DNA from: Saccharicrinis fermentans DSM 9555 = JCM 21142
Lineage (GTDB): Bacteria; Bacteroidota; Bacteroidia; Bacteroidales; Marinilabiliaceae
Assembly: GCF_000517085.1 (NCBI RefSeq)
Contig: NZ_KI912107.1
Span: forward strand, 4,523,980 to 4,587,979
Length of the DNA stretch: 64,000 nucleotides
Reading direction: 5' to 3'
This document shows, piece after piece, positions 1 through 8,710 of the stretch. Made by a program: the position numbers and the translations under genes. Position 1 is the stretch's first letter, and every line of letters begins with the position of its first letter. Under the pieces are notes generated by a model, which saw nothing but the letters and a program-made list of their open reading frames with translations, was not told where the DNA came from and did not search any database.

Positions 1-4
1 AATA

Positions 5-2530
5 TTGCCGGAAAAATGGATTCAGACAAAGGTGGCTATCGGTTTTATCATTATCGTGGCTATTGCTGTGCTTATATTTTCCATTACTTATTTCTCTGTT
101 ATTTCTATTATAAAGGTACAGAATGAGGAGTATAGTCACGAACATGAGTTCACCTATTTGAATCAACTGATATTTGAGATAATTGAAACGGAAGGCTTAA
201 ATCGTGTATACGGAATAACGGGTATCCGAGAATATAGAAAACAATATTTGCAACATCATGATTCGGTTCAAGCAGCCATTAATTATCTGAATGTATTATT
301 TCCGGATTCTGTTTCCCAAGGAGGTATTAAGGAGATTGAGCGATTGTATTTTCAAAAGAAAGCATTGATGGATCAACTTACTCAAATGAACCTCAAGAAA
401 CTATATGCCGAGTCGGCTGAAAATATACTGGCATCTATACCTGATTCATTAAACTACGAGGTTACGCAGTATACATATAGTAGCTTAAAAGTAGATTCTG
501 CGCAACAAGGTGTGATAGTGGAGGATACTGTGTTGTTGATTCAGCAGCAAGCAGAGGAAGAGAAAAAGGGTTTTTTTAATCGTTTGGGTGATTTGTTTGG
601 CGGTAGTAAAAAGAGACAGGATTCTGTGGTTGAAGTGGAGGCTGTAGTGAGTAGAAAGGTAGATTCAACAGTAGTGCAGGAAATTAGGCCCAACGAGAAT
701 ATTGGAGAGATAAAATCCAGGATAGAACAGGCCGAAAAGCAGGAAGCAAATATTAATATGCGGGTTCAACGACATGAAAATGAGTTGATAGAGCTTGACA
801 GGCGCTTGACCGATCAGATTAAAAATATAGTAAGTAACTTGCACGATGCCACCATAAAACGAAATGAAAATAAACGGTTGGAATTAGAGCTGTTGCGAAG
901 TAAAATGATAGATCGTATTTTGCTGTTGGTGGCCATTGCAGTGTTTATGATGTTATTTTTTATTTTCTGGATAAGTAGAGATATATCCCGAAGTCAGAAG
1001 CTTAAAAATGATATTATTTGTGCCAAGGAGAGGGTCGATCGGCTTTTGAAGGTGAAGGAGCAGTTTGTGGCGCATATGAGCCATGAGATACGAACACCAT
1101 TAACGTCTATCATCGGTTTTTCAGAACAACTGTCGGCCATGGTCAAAGAAAAGGAGGAGCTACAGGTTTCTGAAAGAATACTCTTATCGGCCGAGCATTT
1201 GAATGGACTGATCAATAATGTGTTGGATTCATCCATGCTGGAATCGGGAAATATTGCCTTTTATAAAGATACCATTGATGCCAAGGTGTTGATGGAAGAG
1301 ATATTTCAGTTGTTTGAGCTCAAGGCTAGAAAAATAAATCTGTCCTTATCTTATCAAATAGATCCTGATTTGCTTGCTTTTGAGTCTGATCATCTGCGTT
1401 TAAAACAAGTGCTAATCAATCTCATAGGGAATGCACTGAAATTTACGCCCCAAGGGTCTATATTTTATGATATTCATATTAAAAAGGATAAACTTGTTTT
1501 TACCGTGAAAGATACCGGTATTGGTATTCCCAAGGATAAGCAGAAGTCCATCTTTAAAATGTTTAACCAGGTAAATATCAGCTTGTCGCGTAAGTATTCA
1601 GGAACCGGACTGGGACTTTCCATCAGCAGGCAGATTATTGAAGCCATGGGTGGTAGCATTCAAGTGGAGAGCAAGCAGCATGAAGGTAGTACTTTTAAGT
1701 TTGATATTCCCTATGTAAAATGTGATGCAGTTCCGGTAAATACGATGGTGGCTGTAGAATATCTGTTTAGGGATAAAAAAATAATGGCGGTCGATGATGA
1801 TGAGATGATTTGTCAATTGATAGACCGTATTTTGCATGATAGGGTTGGGCATTTGGATGTTATTTCTTCTTCTGAGCCTGCAATGAAGGCCATTGAACAA
1901 AACGACTATGATTTGTTTATGATTGATTTACATATGCCAAAGGTGGACGGATTGCAGCTTTTAAAACTCATAAGGGATGAAAAAAAGATGGATACTCCTG
2001 TATTGTTTCTTACGGCTGATATGGTTAATTCAGAACTGAAGGAAGTCATAAAGAATGAACATATATGGGTAATGTCTAAGCCATTTACACAGAAGCAAAT
2101 TATGGAAAAGCTGGCTGAGATATTTAATATTGAAATAGGTTGCGTTGAAGATGCAGAGATGAGGGTTTCGCATGGGGATGAGGCCAATGCATTATTTAGT
2201 TTGGAAGAGGTTAAGTCTTTTACTGGTAGTGACGAGGATTTTCTACATTCGGTGATAAGAATCTTTATTGAAAATTCGGATCAGGGTATTTTGGATATGA
2301 AAAATGCACTGTTGAATGAGGCCGATTTTTATCATACTGTGTCTGAAAGAGCACATAAGTTATTGACTGGTTTTCGACAGTTTAAAATTCAACAAGGGGT
2401 GGATAAACTTAGCTTGCTGGAAAAAACGAGAGACCGGAAGCTTGCTAAAAAAATGGTGAAACTAAAGGTGGAGGAAATGGAGACTTTTTGGAACGAGGTT
2501 AAGAAAGCTTTACAGCAGTACTTACAGTAA
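5..2530 (+). CDS. Hybrid sensor histidine kinase with receiver and HPt domains
   Basis: A membrane-bound phosphorelay kinase of about 841 residues. Membrane helices lie near residues 9-32 and 300-322. They flank a long extracytoplasmic region rich in charged, coiled-coil-like sequence (about 235-295). The HisKA H-box HMSHEIRTPL carries the phospho-acceptor His360. The ATPase domain shows the N box NLIGNALKFTP, the G1 motif DTGIGIP and the G2 motif GTGLGLS. A receiver follows (VDDDE, acceptor Asp641 in MIDLHMP, Lys in MSKPF). The C-terminal HPt domain carries His784 in ERAHKLL. The expected relay is His360 to Asp641 to His784 and then to a separate regulator; the NtrC-type gene that converges on it is the obvious candidate. 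The first possible start is a TTG at position 5 and the frame is open to the window edge, so the true start may lie upstream. The signal it senses cannot be read from the sequence. Confidence 0.93.
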   Translation: MPEKWIQTKVAIGFIIIVAIAVLIFSITYFSVISIIKVQNEEYSHEHEFTYLNQLIFEIIETEGLNRVYGITGIREYRKQYLQHHDSVQAAINYLNVLFPDSVSQGGIKEIERLYFQKKALMDQLTQMNLKKLYAESAENILASIPDSLNYEVTQYTYSSLKVDSAQQGVIVEDTVLLIQQQAEEEKKGFFNRLGDLFGGSKKRQDSVVEVEAVVSRKVDSTVVQEIRPNENIGEIKSRIEQAEKQEANINMRVQRHENELIELDRRLTDQIKNIVSNLHDATIKRNENKRLELELLRSKMIDRILLLVAIAVFMMLFFIFWISRDISRSQKLKNDIICAKERVDRLLKVKEQFVAHMSHEIRTPLTSIIGFSEQLSAMVKEKEELQVSERILLSAEHLNGLINNVLDSSMLESGNIAFYKDTIDAKVLMEEIFQLFELKARKINLSLSYQIDPDLLAFESDHLRLKQVLINLIGNALKFTPQGSIFYDIHIKKDKLVFTVKDTGIGIPKDKQKSIFKMFNQVNISLSRKYSGTGLGLSISRQIIEAMGGSIQVESKQHEGSTFKFDIPYVKCDAVPVNTMVAVEYLFRDKKIMAVDDDEMICQLIDRILHDRVGHLDVISSSEPAMKAIEQNDYDLFMIDLHMPKVDGLQLLKLIRDEKKMDTPVLFLTADMVNSELKEVIKNEHIWVMSKPFTQKQIMEKLAEIFNIEIGCVEDAEMRVSHGDEANALFSLEEVKSFTGSDEDFLHSVIRIFIENSDQGILDMKNALLNEADFYHTVSERAHKLLTGFRQFKIQQGVDKLSLLEKTRDRKLAKKMVKLKVEEMETFWNEVKKALQQYLQ

Positions 2531-2565
2531 ACTCGCTCTTTTTAGCGTGAAATGTGATAGTAGCA

Positions 2566-3894
2566 TTAGGCATCTATTCTGTATTTATGTATTTTATTGT
2601 ACAGTGTTTTTCTGTCGATGCCTAGGATGCGAGCAGCCTTGGCTTTATTGTACCGCGTTTGTTCCAGTGTTTCTATAATCATTTCTTTTTCTGATTTTTC
2701 CTTGACCTCTCTTAGTTGAACTGGTATGTCTGCTTGTTCTGTGGGTACTTGAATTTCAGGAGGTAATTCTGCTAAAGTTATTTCCTGACTTTTTGCCAGA
2801 AGCACAGCACGTCGAATCACGTTCCGTAGTTCACGCAGGTTACCAGGCCACTCATAACTTAAAAATATCTTTTCTACTTCTGACCCAAAATGAATATTTT
2901 CCTTGTTAAACTCGTTGGAAGCCATTTTTAGAAAACGATCACTGTAAATAGAAATGTCTTCTTTTCGATCTCTCAAGGGCAAAAGGTTAATGGAGAACTC
3001 ATTTAGGCGGTGGTATAAATCTTCTCTGAATTTTCCGCTAAAGGATGTTGTTCTTAAGTCTTCGTTGGTGGCCGCAATAATTCTGCAATTGATGGTGTAT
3101 TCTTCGTTACTACCCAGTCTGCGGCCTTTACGTTCTTGAATGGCTCGTAGTAGTTTTACTTGTACGTCGTAACTTAAATTGCCTATTTCATCCAGGAAGA
3201 TGGTGCCATCTTTGACGTTTTCAAAATGCCCTTCCTTATCATCCAGCGCACCGGTAAAAGAACCTTTTTTATGTCCAAAGAGTTCGCTGGAAGCAATATC
3301 ACTGTGTAGGGCTCCACAATCAACCGCCACAAAAGGTTTTGAATTTCGATGACTAAGTTCGTGAATACGCTGAGCTACAAATTCCTTGCCCACACCGCTC
3401 TCTCCCAATACCAAAACGGAAAGATCGGTGCCTGCGATCAATTCAATCTGTTGGTCAATTTGCTCTGCAAAACGACTGGTGCCTTTAATGTATTTAGAAA
3501 CAGGTGTTTGTGTAGGGGTGTTGGGAGCTGCAGTAGCTTTGTCAATGCCTCGGTTAATAACGTGTAATAACTCATCGGGATTAACTGGTTTAGCAATGTA
3601 CTCGAATGCCCCCAACTTAATGGCGTTCACCGCTACGCGTATGTCTGAATAGGCTGTAATTAGTACAACGGGGGTTTTAAGGTCTTTTTTTCTTACCTCG
3701 GGGATAATGTCTAACCCATTTCCACTATCTAAGCGATAGTCGGTTAAAACCAAATCAAAGGAGCTGCTTCTGATGGCATCCAGTGCTGCACTGTAGCTGC
3801 TTACAAAAACGGTGTTGAAGCCTTTTCTTTTTAAAAAGCCTTCAATCATTAATCCAAAGGAAGTATCGTCATCAACAATTAAAATCTTTGCCAT
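2566..3894 (-). CDS. Sigma-54-dependent NtrC-family response regulator
   Basis: A 442-residue transcription activator with the standard three-part layout. The N-terminal receiver has VDDD at residues 7-10, phospho-acceptor Asp52 in LTDYRL and Lys102 in IAKP. The AAA+ domain has Walker A GESGVGK (164-170), the sigma-54 contact loop GSFTGA (211-216) and Walker B TIFLDE (231-236). A Fis-type helix-turn-helix ends the protein (about 400-440, AARILGIDRKTLYNKI). The contact loop reads GSFTGA instead of the usual GAFTGA, a conservative variant. The gene converges on the hybrid kinase with a 35-nt gap, which suggests that they form one phosphorelay. Target promoters are unknown; I saw no convincing -24/-12 element next to it. 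Confidence 0.94.
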   Translation of the reverse strand: MAKILIVDDDTSFGLMIEGFLKRKGFNTVFVSSYSAALDAIRSSSFDLVLTDYRLDSGNGLDIIPEVRKKDLKTPVVLITAYSDIRVAVNAIKLGAFEYIAKPVNPDELLHVINRGIDKATAAPNTPTQTPVSKYIKGTSRFAEQIDQQIELIAGTDLSVLVLGESGVGKEFVAQRIHELSHRNSKPFVAVDCGALHSDIASSELFGHKKGSFTGALDDKEGHFENVKDGTIFLDEIGNLSYDVQVKLLRAIQERKGRRLGSNEEYTINCRIIAATNEDLRTTSFSGKFREDLYHRLNEFSINLLPLRDRKEDISIYSDRFLKMASNEFNKENIHFGSEVEKIFLSYEWPGNLRELRNVIRRAVLLAKSQEITLAELPPEIQVPTEQADIPVQLREVKEKSEKEMIIETLEQTRYNKAKAARILGIDRKTLYNKIHKYRIDA

Positions 3895-3969
3895 TACCGA
3901 AAATTACAAAAGTTGTCAAATTTATAAAACATCTTTTTGATTTGAACGAATAACAGAAAAAATAAGATA

Positions 3970-3999
3970 AAAAAAAGCGGATCAACGTTTTGATCCGCT
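3970..3999 (-). terminator. Hairpin terminator behind the small membrane protein gene
   Basis: A perfect 10-bp stem (AGCGGATCAA with TTGATCCGCT) encloses the tetraloop CGTT at 3986-3989. A run of A residues lies on its left, which is a U run after the hairpin in a minus-strand transcript. That orientation fits the end of the transcript of the small gene at 4124-4279. Confidence 0.7.
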
Positions 4000-4123
4000 A
4001 GCCTAGAACTACATTTAACTATATATGGTAACAATAGTCTAGAGTTGGATGGTATCGTAAAATTTGTTGTGTTGTGTGTGTGTGTTGTTTGATACCGATA
4101 CCTATCGTGATATGAGAAACGTA

Positions 4124-4279
4124 TTAATGTAAATGATCATAAACAGTAACACCCTGACCTTCTGATGTGGGGTAGGTAACCTCTGGAAGTTCTGCTGTTT
4201 TTAGCAGTACTAGCCCAATGACTACTATCAGAGAGGTAATGATAAGTGCTGTTAGTTTATTTATGAATGAATGATCCAT
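4124..4279 (-). CDS. Small single-helix membrane protein, 51 residues
   Basis: This is an open frame of 51 codons from ATG (4279) to TAA (4124). The protein starts MDHSFINKLT, has one strong hydrophobic helix (about residues 10-26, LIITSLIVVIGLVLL) and ends in a short polar tail (TVYDHLH). The helix bordered by Lys, the normal ATG and a well-placed terminator on the same strand (3970-3999) support a real gene. The family is not recognised and I propose no function. The tail would face the periplasm if the N-terminus is cytoplasmic. It could also be a chance frame in a leader, though the terminator argues against that. Confidence 0.55.
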   Translation of the reverse strand: MDHSFINKLTALIITSLIVVIGLVLLKTAELPEVTYPTSEGQGVTVYDHLH

Positions 4280-4652
4280 TGATCTGTTTTTTTAATTGTT
4301 ATTCGAAAGCTGTATATGTAATAATAGTGCCAAAGAAAGTGGGGATGTGAGGTTTTGTTTGTTAAAGCATTGATATGTTGGTATATGTATCGATAATTTT
4401 TTTTTATGTCCTGACAAACTAATTAGTTATAATAAAAAAGTGTGGAATAATATCTACACATTGTTTACCCAAAGTGTGGAATATCTAATGTCTGTTAGGT
4501 CTGATCTCAACAAGTGATTGATTGTACTTTTAACGCTTTTGAAAAAGTTTAATGCCTTACATCCGGGTTAAAGTGAGATGATATACAGTTGTCATTGAAA
4601 ATCTTTGCGTAATTTGCGTTTGATAAATTGTGTTACTAAGTGATTTTTTTGA

Positions 4653-5351
4653 ATGTTTTTTGATTGTCATACACATCACTATAGCGTAGGAGACCATGTA
4701 TCTGTTATTAATTATGATCCAGGTGACCCGATATTTCGTACCGTCAGGCTTCCAATATGTTCTTGTGGTATTCATCCTTGGTATATTCATGCTTATAAAA
4801 TTGACAATGACCTTGCCCAAATAGAATCTCTTTGCCTTCACCAAAAAATTGTGGCCATTGGGGAGTGTGGTCTAGATAAAAATACGGATGATTTAGAACT
4901 TCAGAAATGCGTGTTTGAGCGGCAAATAAGGCTTTCGGAGCGGTATGAGCTGCCTCTTATTATTCATTCTGTAAAAACGCACCATATCATATCAGAGATC
5001 AGAAAAAGAAGCAAATCAAAGCAACCATGGATTGTACATGGCTATAAGGGGTCCATTGAAATGGCACAACAATTCGTTAAGCAAAATATTTTTATTTCTT
5101 TTGGGGAAAATTTATTGAGCCATGGCCATAAGTTTGAGATGCTTTTGCAGCAAGTGAATATGGACTTTGTATTATTTGAGAGCGATGATAGTCATATTTC
5201 TATTGTGGATGTTTATGAGCAAGCGGCCAGACTATTATGCCTTGATGTGCGTTGGCTGGAGAAAAAAATAGAAATGAATTTTAATACTGTATTTGGTTGT
5301 AATGAGTTGGTTAGAAAGAACAGAACTGCTTTTGGGTCAGGAGAAAATTAA
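4653..5351 (+). CDS. TatD-family metal-dependent hydrolase
   Basis: A 232-residue member of the TatD/YcfH family, TIM-barrel metal hydrolases with DNase or related phosphodiesterase activity. The metal ligands are present: DCHTHH (His6, His8), GIHPW (39-43), GECGLD with Glu71, His105 in IIHS, His129 in VHGYKG and Asp178 in ESDDS. The protein is slightly shorter than the typical 250-260 residues but keeps the whole motif series. Its 3' end overlaps the start of the tRNA-modifying dehydratase by 50 nt, so the two are almost certainly cotranscribed. The true substrate is unknown. Confidence 0.9.
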   Translation: MFFDCHTHHYSVGDHVSVINYDPGDPIFRTVRLPICSCGIHPWYIHAYKIDNDLAQIESLCLHQKIVAIGECGLDKNTDDLELQKCVFERQIRLSERYELPLIIHSVKTHHIISEIRKRSKSKQPWIVHGYKGSIEMAQQFVKQNIFISFGENLLSHGHKFEMLLQQVNMDFVLFESDDSHISIVDVYEQAARLLCLDVRWLEKKIEMNFNTVFGCNELVRKNRTAFGSGEN

Positions 5352-6015
5352 AGAATTGTCGAGTAAAAACGTTTTGGTAGTTGGACTAGGAGGCGTGGGT
5401 GGTTTTGCTGCGGAGATGATTGCGCGTGCCGGGATTGGAAAAATGACAATCATTGATGGTGATACGGTGAATGAGAGTAATAAAAATAGACAGTTACCGG
5501 CGCTTTGCAGTACCATGGGTATGTCAAAGGCGCAAGTGATGGAAGCTAGACTCTTAGATATCAATCCTGCGTTGGAGCTTACTTCGATAGCACGTTTTAT
5601 TGATGAAAAATCATTTGAAGAACTATTGCAAGGGGGCTACGATTATATAGTAGATGCCATCGATACACTGTCACCCAAGGTGGCTTTGATTTGTGCTGCA
5701 GTTCAACATCACATACCCATTATCTCGTCGATGGGAGCTGGAGGGAAGATGGATCCTTCAAAAGTGGAAATTTCAGATATATCTAACTCTAAATATTGTA
5801 AGTTGGCACGAATGGTCCGTAAGCGTATTTATAAGGAAGGTATTAGAAAGGGAGTCCCTGTGGTATATTCGTCAGAGATGGTGGCAAAAGAGAGTGTTGT
5901 TCAAACGGAAGGGGAGAGGAATAAAAAAACAACGGTGGGTACTATTTCTTATATGCCGGCTATTTTTGGTTGTTTGTTGGCCAGCAAACTTATATCTGAT
6001 TTGGCAGGACGTTAG
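5302..6015 (+). CDS. tcdA: tRNA threonylcarbamoyladenosine dehydratase (TcdA/CsdL-like)
   Basis: An E1/ThiF-fold ATP-dependent enzyme that cyclises t6A37 of tRNA to ct6A. From the ATG at 5302 it has 237 residues. It shows the N-terminal MSWLERTELLLG that typifies TcdA, the nucleotide loop GLGGVGG (28-34), the IDGD and SNKNRQ segments, and the later MGAGGKMDP, which match the TcdA branch better than MoeB or ThiF. I chose ATG 5302 over a TTG nine bases upstream because MSWLERTE is the family's normal start. It overlaps the TatD gene by 50 nt and ends just before a clear terminator. Confidence 0.92.
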   Translation: MSWLERTELLLGQEKIKELSSKNVLVVGLGGVGGFAAEMIARAGIGKMTIIDGDTVNESNKNRQLPALCSTMGMSKAQVMEARLLDINPALELTSIARFIDEKSFEELLQGGYDYIVDAIDTLSPKVALICAAVQHHIPIISSMGAGGKMDPSKVEISDISNSKYCKLARMVRKRIYKEGIRKGVPVVYSSEMVAKESVVQTEGERNKKTTVGTISYMPAIFGCLLASKLISDLAGR

Positions 6016-6030
6016 TTGCTTCAATAAAAA

Positions 6031-6060
6031 AAGGCTTTACGGTATGTAAAGCCCTTTTTA
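6031..6060 (+). terminator. Rho-independent terminator after tcdA
   Basis: The stem GGCTTTAC (6033-6040) pairs with GTAAAGCC (6046-6053) across the loop GGTAT and is followed by CTTTTTA. An A run on the left means it may also act on leftward transcription. Confidence 0.85.
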
Positions 6061-6158
6061 TATTTTGGTGACTGTAAGTTTACAAGAAAATGATAACTGG
6101 TATCAATTTTAATTATATTTCTGTGTGTCCAATTATTTGCGATGCCAGTTTCATATTG

Positions 6159-7874
6159 TTATTTCATGCTTCTTTTATCGCCGGCATGGCTTAAAACAGT
6201 GCCGTTTAAAATGCCATTGTATTCAGCACTGTCTTCAAGTACTTTCAGCGCTTTGTCTAGTTCTTCATCCTTTTGTAGAGAGAATTTGATGGCGCCTTTT
6301 TGGTAGTAATATCTTTTTACGATTTCATTACCCAATAATTCGCTTATTTCCTCTTTAAAGATTTCCATGTCTTTTTGGACATCAAGATCCAATAATTTCT
6401 CCAGTGCCTTGAATTCTGTTTTTGACTTTTCGTAATAATCTTCTTTTTTTGCTGTCTCCATTAGCTTTTTGAGTGCCTCTTGCGTTGCAGACTTGTATTT
6501 GAAATCTTTTTTCGCAGCAACAAATTGTTTGAAAGCTTCAAATATTTCGTCTGTAATAGTAAAGTTTTCAGGGCTCACTATTTCATCATGCTCTAAAGCA
6601 AATTGAGTGGCATAATTGAAAAACATACTCTGGGCTACCAATGCATAAGCTATGTTACCGTATTTTTGGGGCTCTATCTTAATATCAGGCGAAACGCCTC
6701 CACCATCATATACCGAACGTCCACCCAGGGTTTTGAATTCTGTGATAAGTGAGTCTGGAACTAATCCTACGCTACCGTCTTCGTTTCGATGACTGTAATC
6801 AACTGCCTGTATACATCGTCCACTGGGTATGTAATATTTGGCTGTGGTTACTTTTAACTTGGCATTGTATGATAAAGGACGTGTGGTCTGAACCAGACCT
6901 TTACCAAAGGAGCGTTGTCCAACTAGAACAGCTCTGTCCATGTCTTGTAGGCTACCTGCAACAATTTCGGATGCAGAGGCGGATCCGCGGCTAATTAAAA
7001 TGGCAATAGGGCTAATGGTGTCCAAGGGTTCTGAGGAGGCACGATATACTTTATCCCATTGGCTTACTTTACCACGTGTAGAAACTACTTCACTGCCTTT
7101 TTTAACAAACAGGTTTACAATTTTAACAGCATCGTCCAATAGACCTCCCGGGTTGCCTCTTAAATCAAGCACGAAGCTTTGAGCACCATGGTTTTCTTTT
7201 AGATCTTTTAAAGCTTTGGCCACTTCTTTGGAGCAATCCTGCGTAAAGTTGTTCAGGATAATTAAGCCTGTTTTGTCAGAAATCATGCCGTAATAAGGAA
7301 CGGGATTGATGGATATCTTTTTACGGATCAGTTCAATCGTGACAGGTTTGTTTTCGCCAGGGCGATCAATTTTTAGTTTAAGTGGGGTGTTTGCGGGACC
7401 TTTTAGCATATTACTCACATCGGAACTGGATTTCCCAACTACATTTACCTCGTTAATCTCCACCAGTTTGTCGCCAGCCTTTAGTCCCGCTAACTGAGCA
7501 GGAAAGCCTTCGTAAGGCTCAGCAATCACAATGTAATCACCTTGTTTAGAAATCAGAGACCCCATGCCTCCATATTCGCCTGTTGTCATAAACTTAAAAT
7601 CCTCCATATCATCCTCGGGGATATATGTGGTGTATGGATCAAGCGATTCCAGCATTTCATCAATGCCTGTTTTAATCAGTTTTTCAGGATTGGTCTCGTC
7701 TACGTAATAGCTATTCAACTCGCGAAAAAGTGTATAAAAAATATCCAGGTTCTTAACAATGGAAAAATTGCGATTATCGTTGTTGTTAAAACCTACCAAA
7801 CCAACTGAAACCACCAGAACAACGAGTGTTCCACTAACCCACCTAAGTCGGTTTTGCTTATTTAATATCTTCAT
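6159..7874 (-). CDS. C-terminal processing peptidase, S41 family (CtpA/Prc type)
   Basis: A periplasmic or membrane-anchored serine protease of 571 residues. An N-terminal hydrophobic anchor (about 11-30) is followed by a PDZ domain (about 103-185, GSLISKQGDYIVI onward). The peptidase domain holds DLRGNPGG (237-244), the nucleophile region GSASASEI (297-304) and the general-base Lys325 in GQRSFGKG. A helical C-terminal extension of about 150 residues is usual in Bacteroidota homologues. I chose ATG 7874, 11 codons inside the longest frame, because the longer frame would run into cysH. The leader before the ATG (AATTATAAGCAG) belongs to the recurrent leader type described in the findings. The substrate is not evident. 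Confidence 0.93.
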   Translation of the reverse strand: MKILNKQNRLRWVSGTLVVLVVSVGLVGFNNNDNRNFSIVKNLDIFYTLFRELNSYYVDETNPEKLIKTGIDEMLESLDPYTTYIPEDDMEDFKFMTTGEYGGMGSLISKQGDYIVIAEPYEGFPAQLAGLKAGDKLVEINEVNVVGKSSSDVSNMLKGPANTPLKLKIDRPGENKPVTIELIRKKISINPVPYYGMISDKTGLIILNNFTQDCSKEVAKALKDLKENHGAQSFVLDLRGNPGGLLDDAVKIVNLFVKKGSEVVSTRGKVSQWDKVYRASSEPLDTISPIAILISRGSASASEIVAGSLQDMDRAVLVGQRSFGKGLVQTTRPLSYNAKLKVTTAKYYIPSGRCIQAVDYSHRNEDGSVGLVPDSLITEFKTLGGRSVYDGGGVSPDIKIEPQKYGNIAYALVAQSMFFNYATQFALEHDEIVSPENFTITDEIFEAFKQFVAAKKDFKYKSATQEALKKLMETAKKEDYYEKSKTEFKALEKLLDLDVQKDMEIFKEEISELLGNEIVKRYYYQKGAIKFSLQKDEELDKALKVLEDSAEYNGILNGTVLSHAGDKRSMK

Positions 7875-7885
7875 CTGCTTATAAT

Positions 7886-8590
7886 TTATTTTTTGTGTAA
7901 TCCACATTCTTTAGTATCTGGATTTTCCCAGTACCAACGTCCTGCTCTAATATCTTCGCCAGGCATAATAGCTCTTGTACATGGTTGACAGCCTATGCTT
8001 GGGTAACCTTTATCGTGAAGCGGATTGTAGGGAATGCCTTTTTCTTTGATATAATCCCAAACATCTTTTTCACTCCATTTTGCCAATGGGTTAATTTTTA
8101 ATACCTGGTTGTTTTCATCCCACTCTACTACTTGAATGTTGGTACGTGTTACTGATTGATCTGCACGGAGACCACATATCCAGGCTTCCAATCCTTCAAA
8201 AGCTCTTTTTAAAGGTTCCAGCTTACGGTTGTAACAGCATTCTTTTCTATTTTCGATACTATCGTAAAAAAGGTTAATTCCTTTGGTTTCTACCATTTTT
8301 TGAACGGCATCTGCTTGTGGTGAATATACCTTTAGGTTGATCTTATACTTTTTAGATGTACGATCAATAAGCTCATAAGTTTCGGAAAATAACCTACCAG
8401 TATCCAAGGTAAAGATATGTGCACTGTCTGTAACTGAAGTTAGCATTTGTGTTAATACTTGATCTTCGGCGCCCAGACTGGAGGACAATGCAATTTTATC
8501 GTTATATTTATTCACGAAGTATTTGATTACTTCAACCGGATCGCTATCTGCAAGTTGCTCATTTAGTCCGGCAATTTCTTCCTTTGTCAT
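7886..8590 (-). CDS. cysH: Assimilatory adenylyl-sulfate (APS) reductase
   Basis: A PAPS/APS reductase-family protein of 234 residues that reduces activated sulfate to sulfite in the cytoplasm. The nucleotide-binding part has SSSLGAEDQVL (36-46) and LDTGRLF. The C-terminal KECGLH motif supplies the catalytic Cys229. The cysteine pairs CC (118-119) and CQPC (201-204) are the [4Fe-4S] ligands that mark APS-using enzymes, so APS is the likelier substrate. No other sulfate-assimilation gene is adjacent. The gene lies 11 nt upstream of the chosen S41 protease start on the same strand and may be cotranscribed with it. Confidence 0.93.
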   Translation of the reverse strand: MTKEEIAGLNEQLADSDPVEVIKYFVNKYNDKIALSSSLGAEDQVLTQMLTSVTDSAHIFTLDTGRLFSETYELIDRTSKKYKINLKVYSPQADAVQKMVETKGINLFYDSIENRKECCYNRKLEPLKRAFEGLEAWICGLRADQSVTRTNIQVVEWDENNQVLKINPLAKWSEKDVWDYIKEKGIPYNPLHDKGYPSIGCQPCTRAIMPGEDIRAGRWYWENPDTKECGLHKK

Positions 8591-8710
8591 CTTTTTTTAA
8601 GCTTAAAATGCGGTTGTGATGCGTCAAAAATAACACCAAACAACCGCAAATAGTTTAATTGATAGTCTTTTAACTTAAGTTTAACTAATCCTGAAAACAG
8701 GAGCTGTGTA

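Larger units (their letters stand above)
3895..4652. other. Intergenic region with one small gene
   Basis: This 758-nt gap between the divergent regulator and TatD genes is AT-rich. It holds a terminator-like hairpin (3976-3999), a small minus-strand membrane protein gene (4124-4279), a short GT dinucleotide run near 4070-4090, and the 10-nt string GTGTGGAATA twice (near 4440 and 4473). Nothing else in it is supported. Confidence 0.6.

Noticed and set aside
1598-1900. Minus-strand frames inside the hybrid kinase gene
   Set aside because: They lie within the conserved ATPase and receiver coding sequence and have no independent support.
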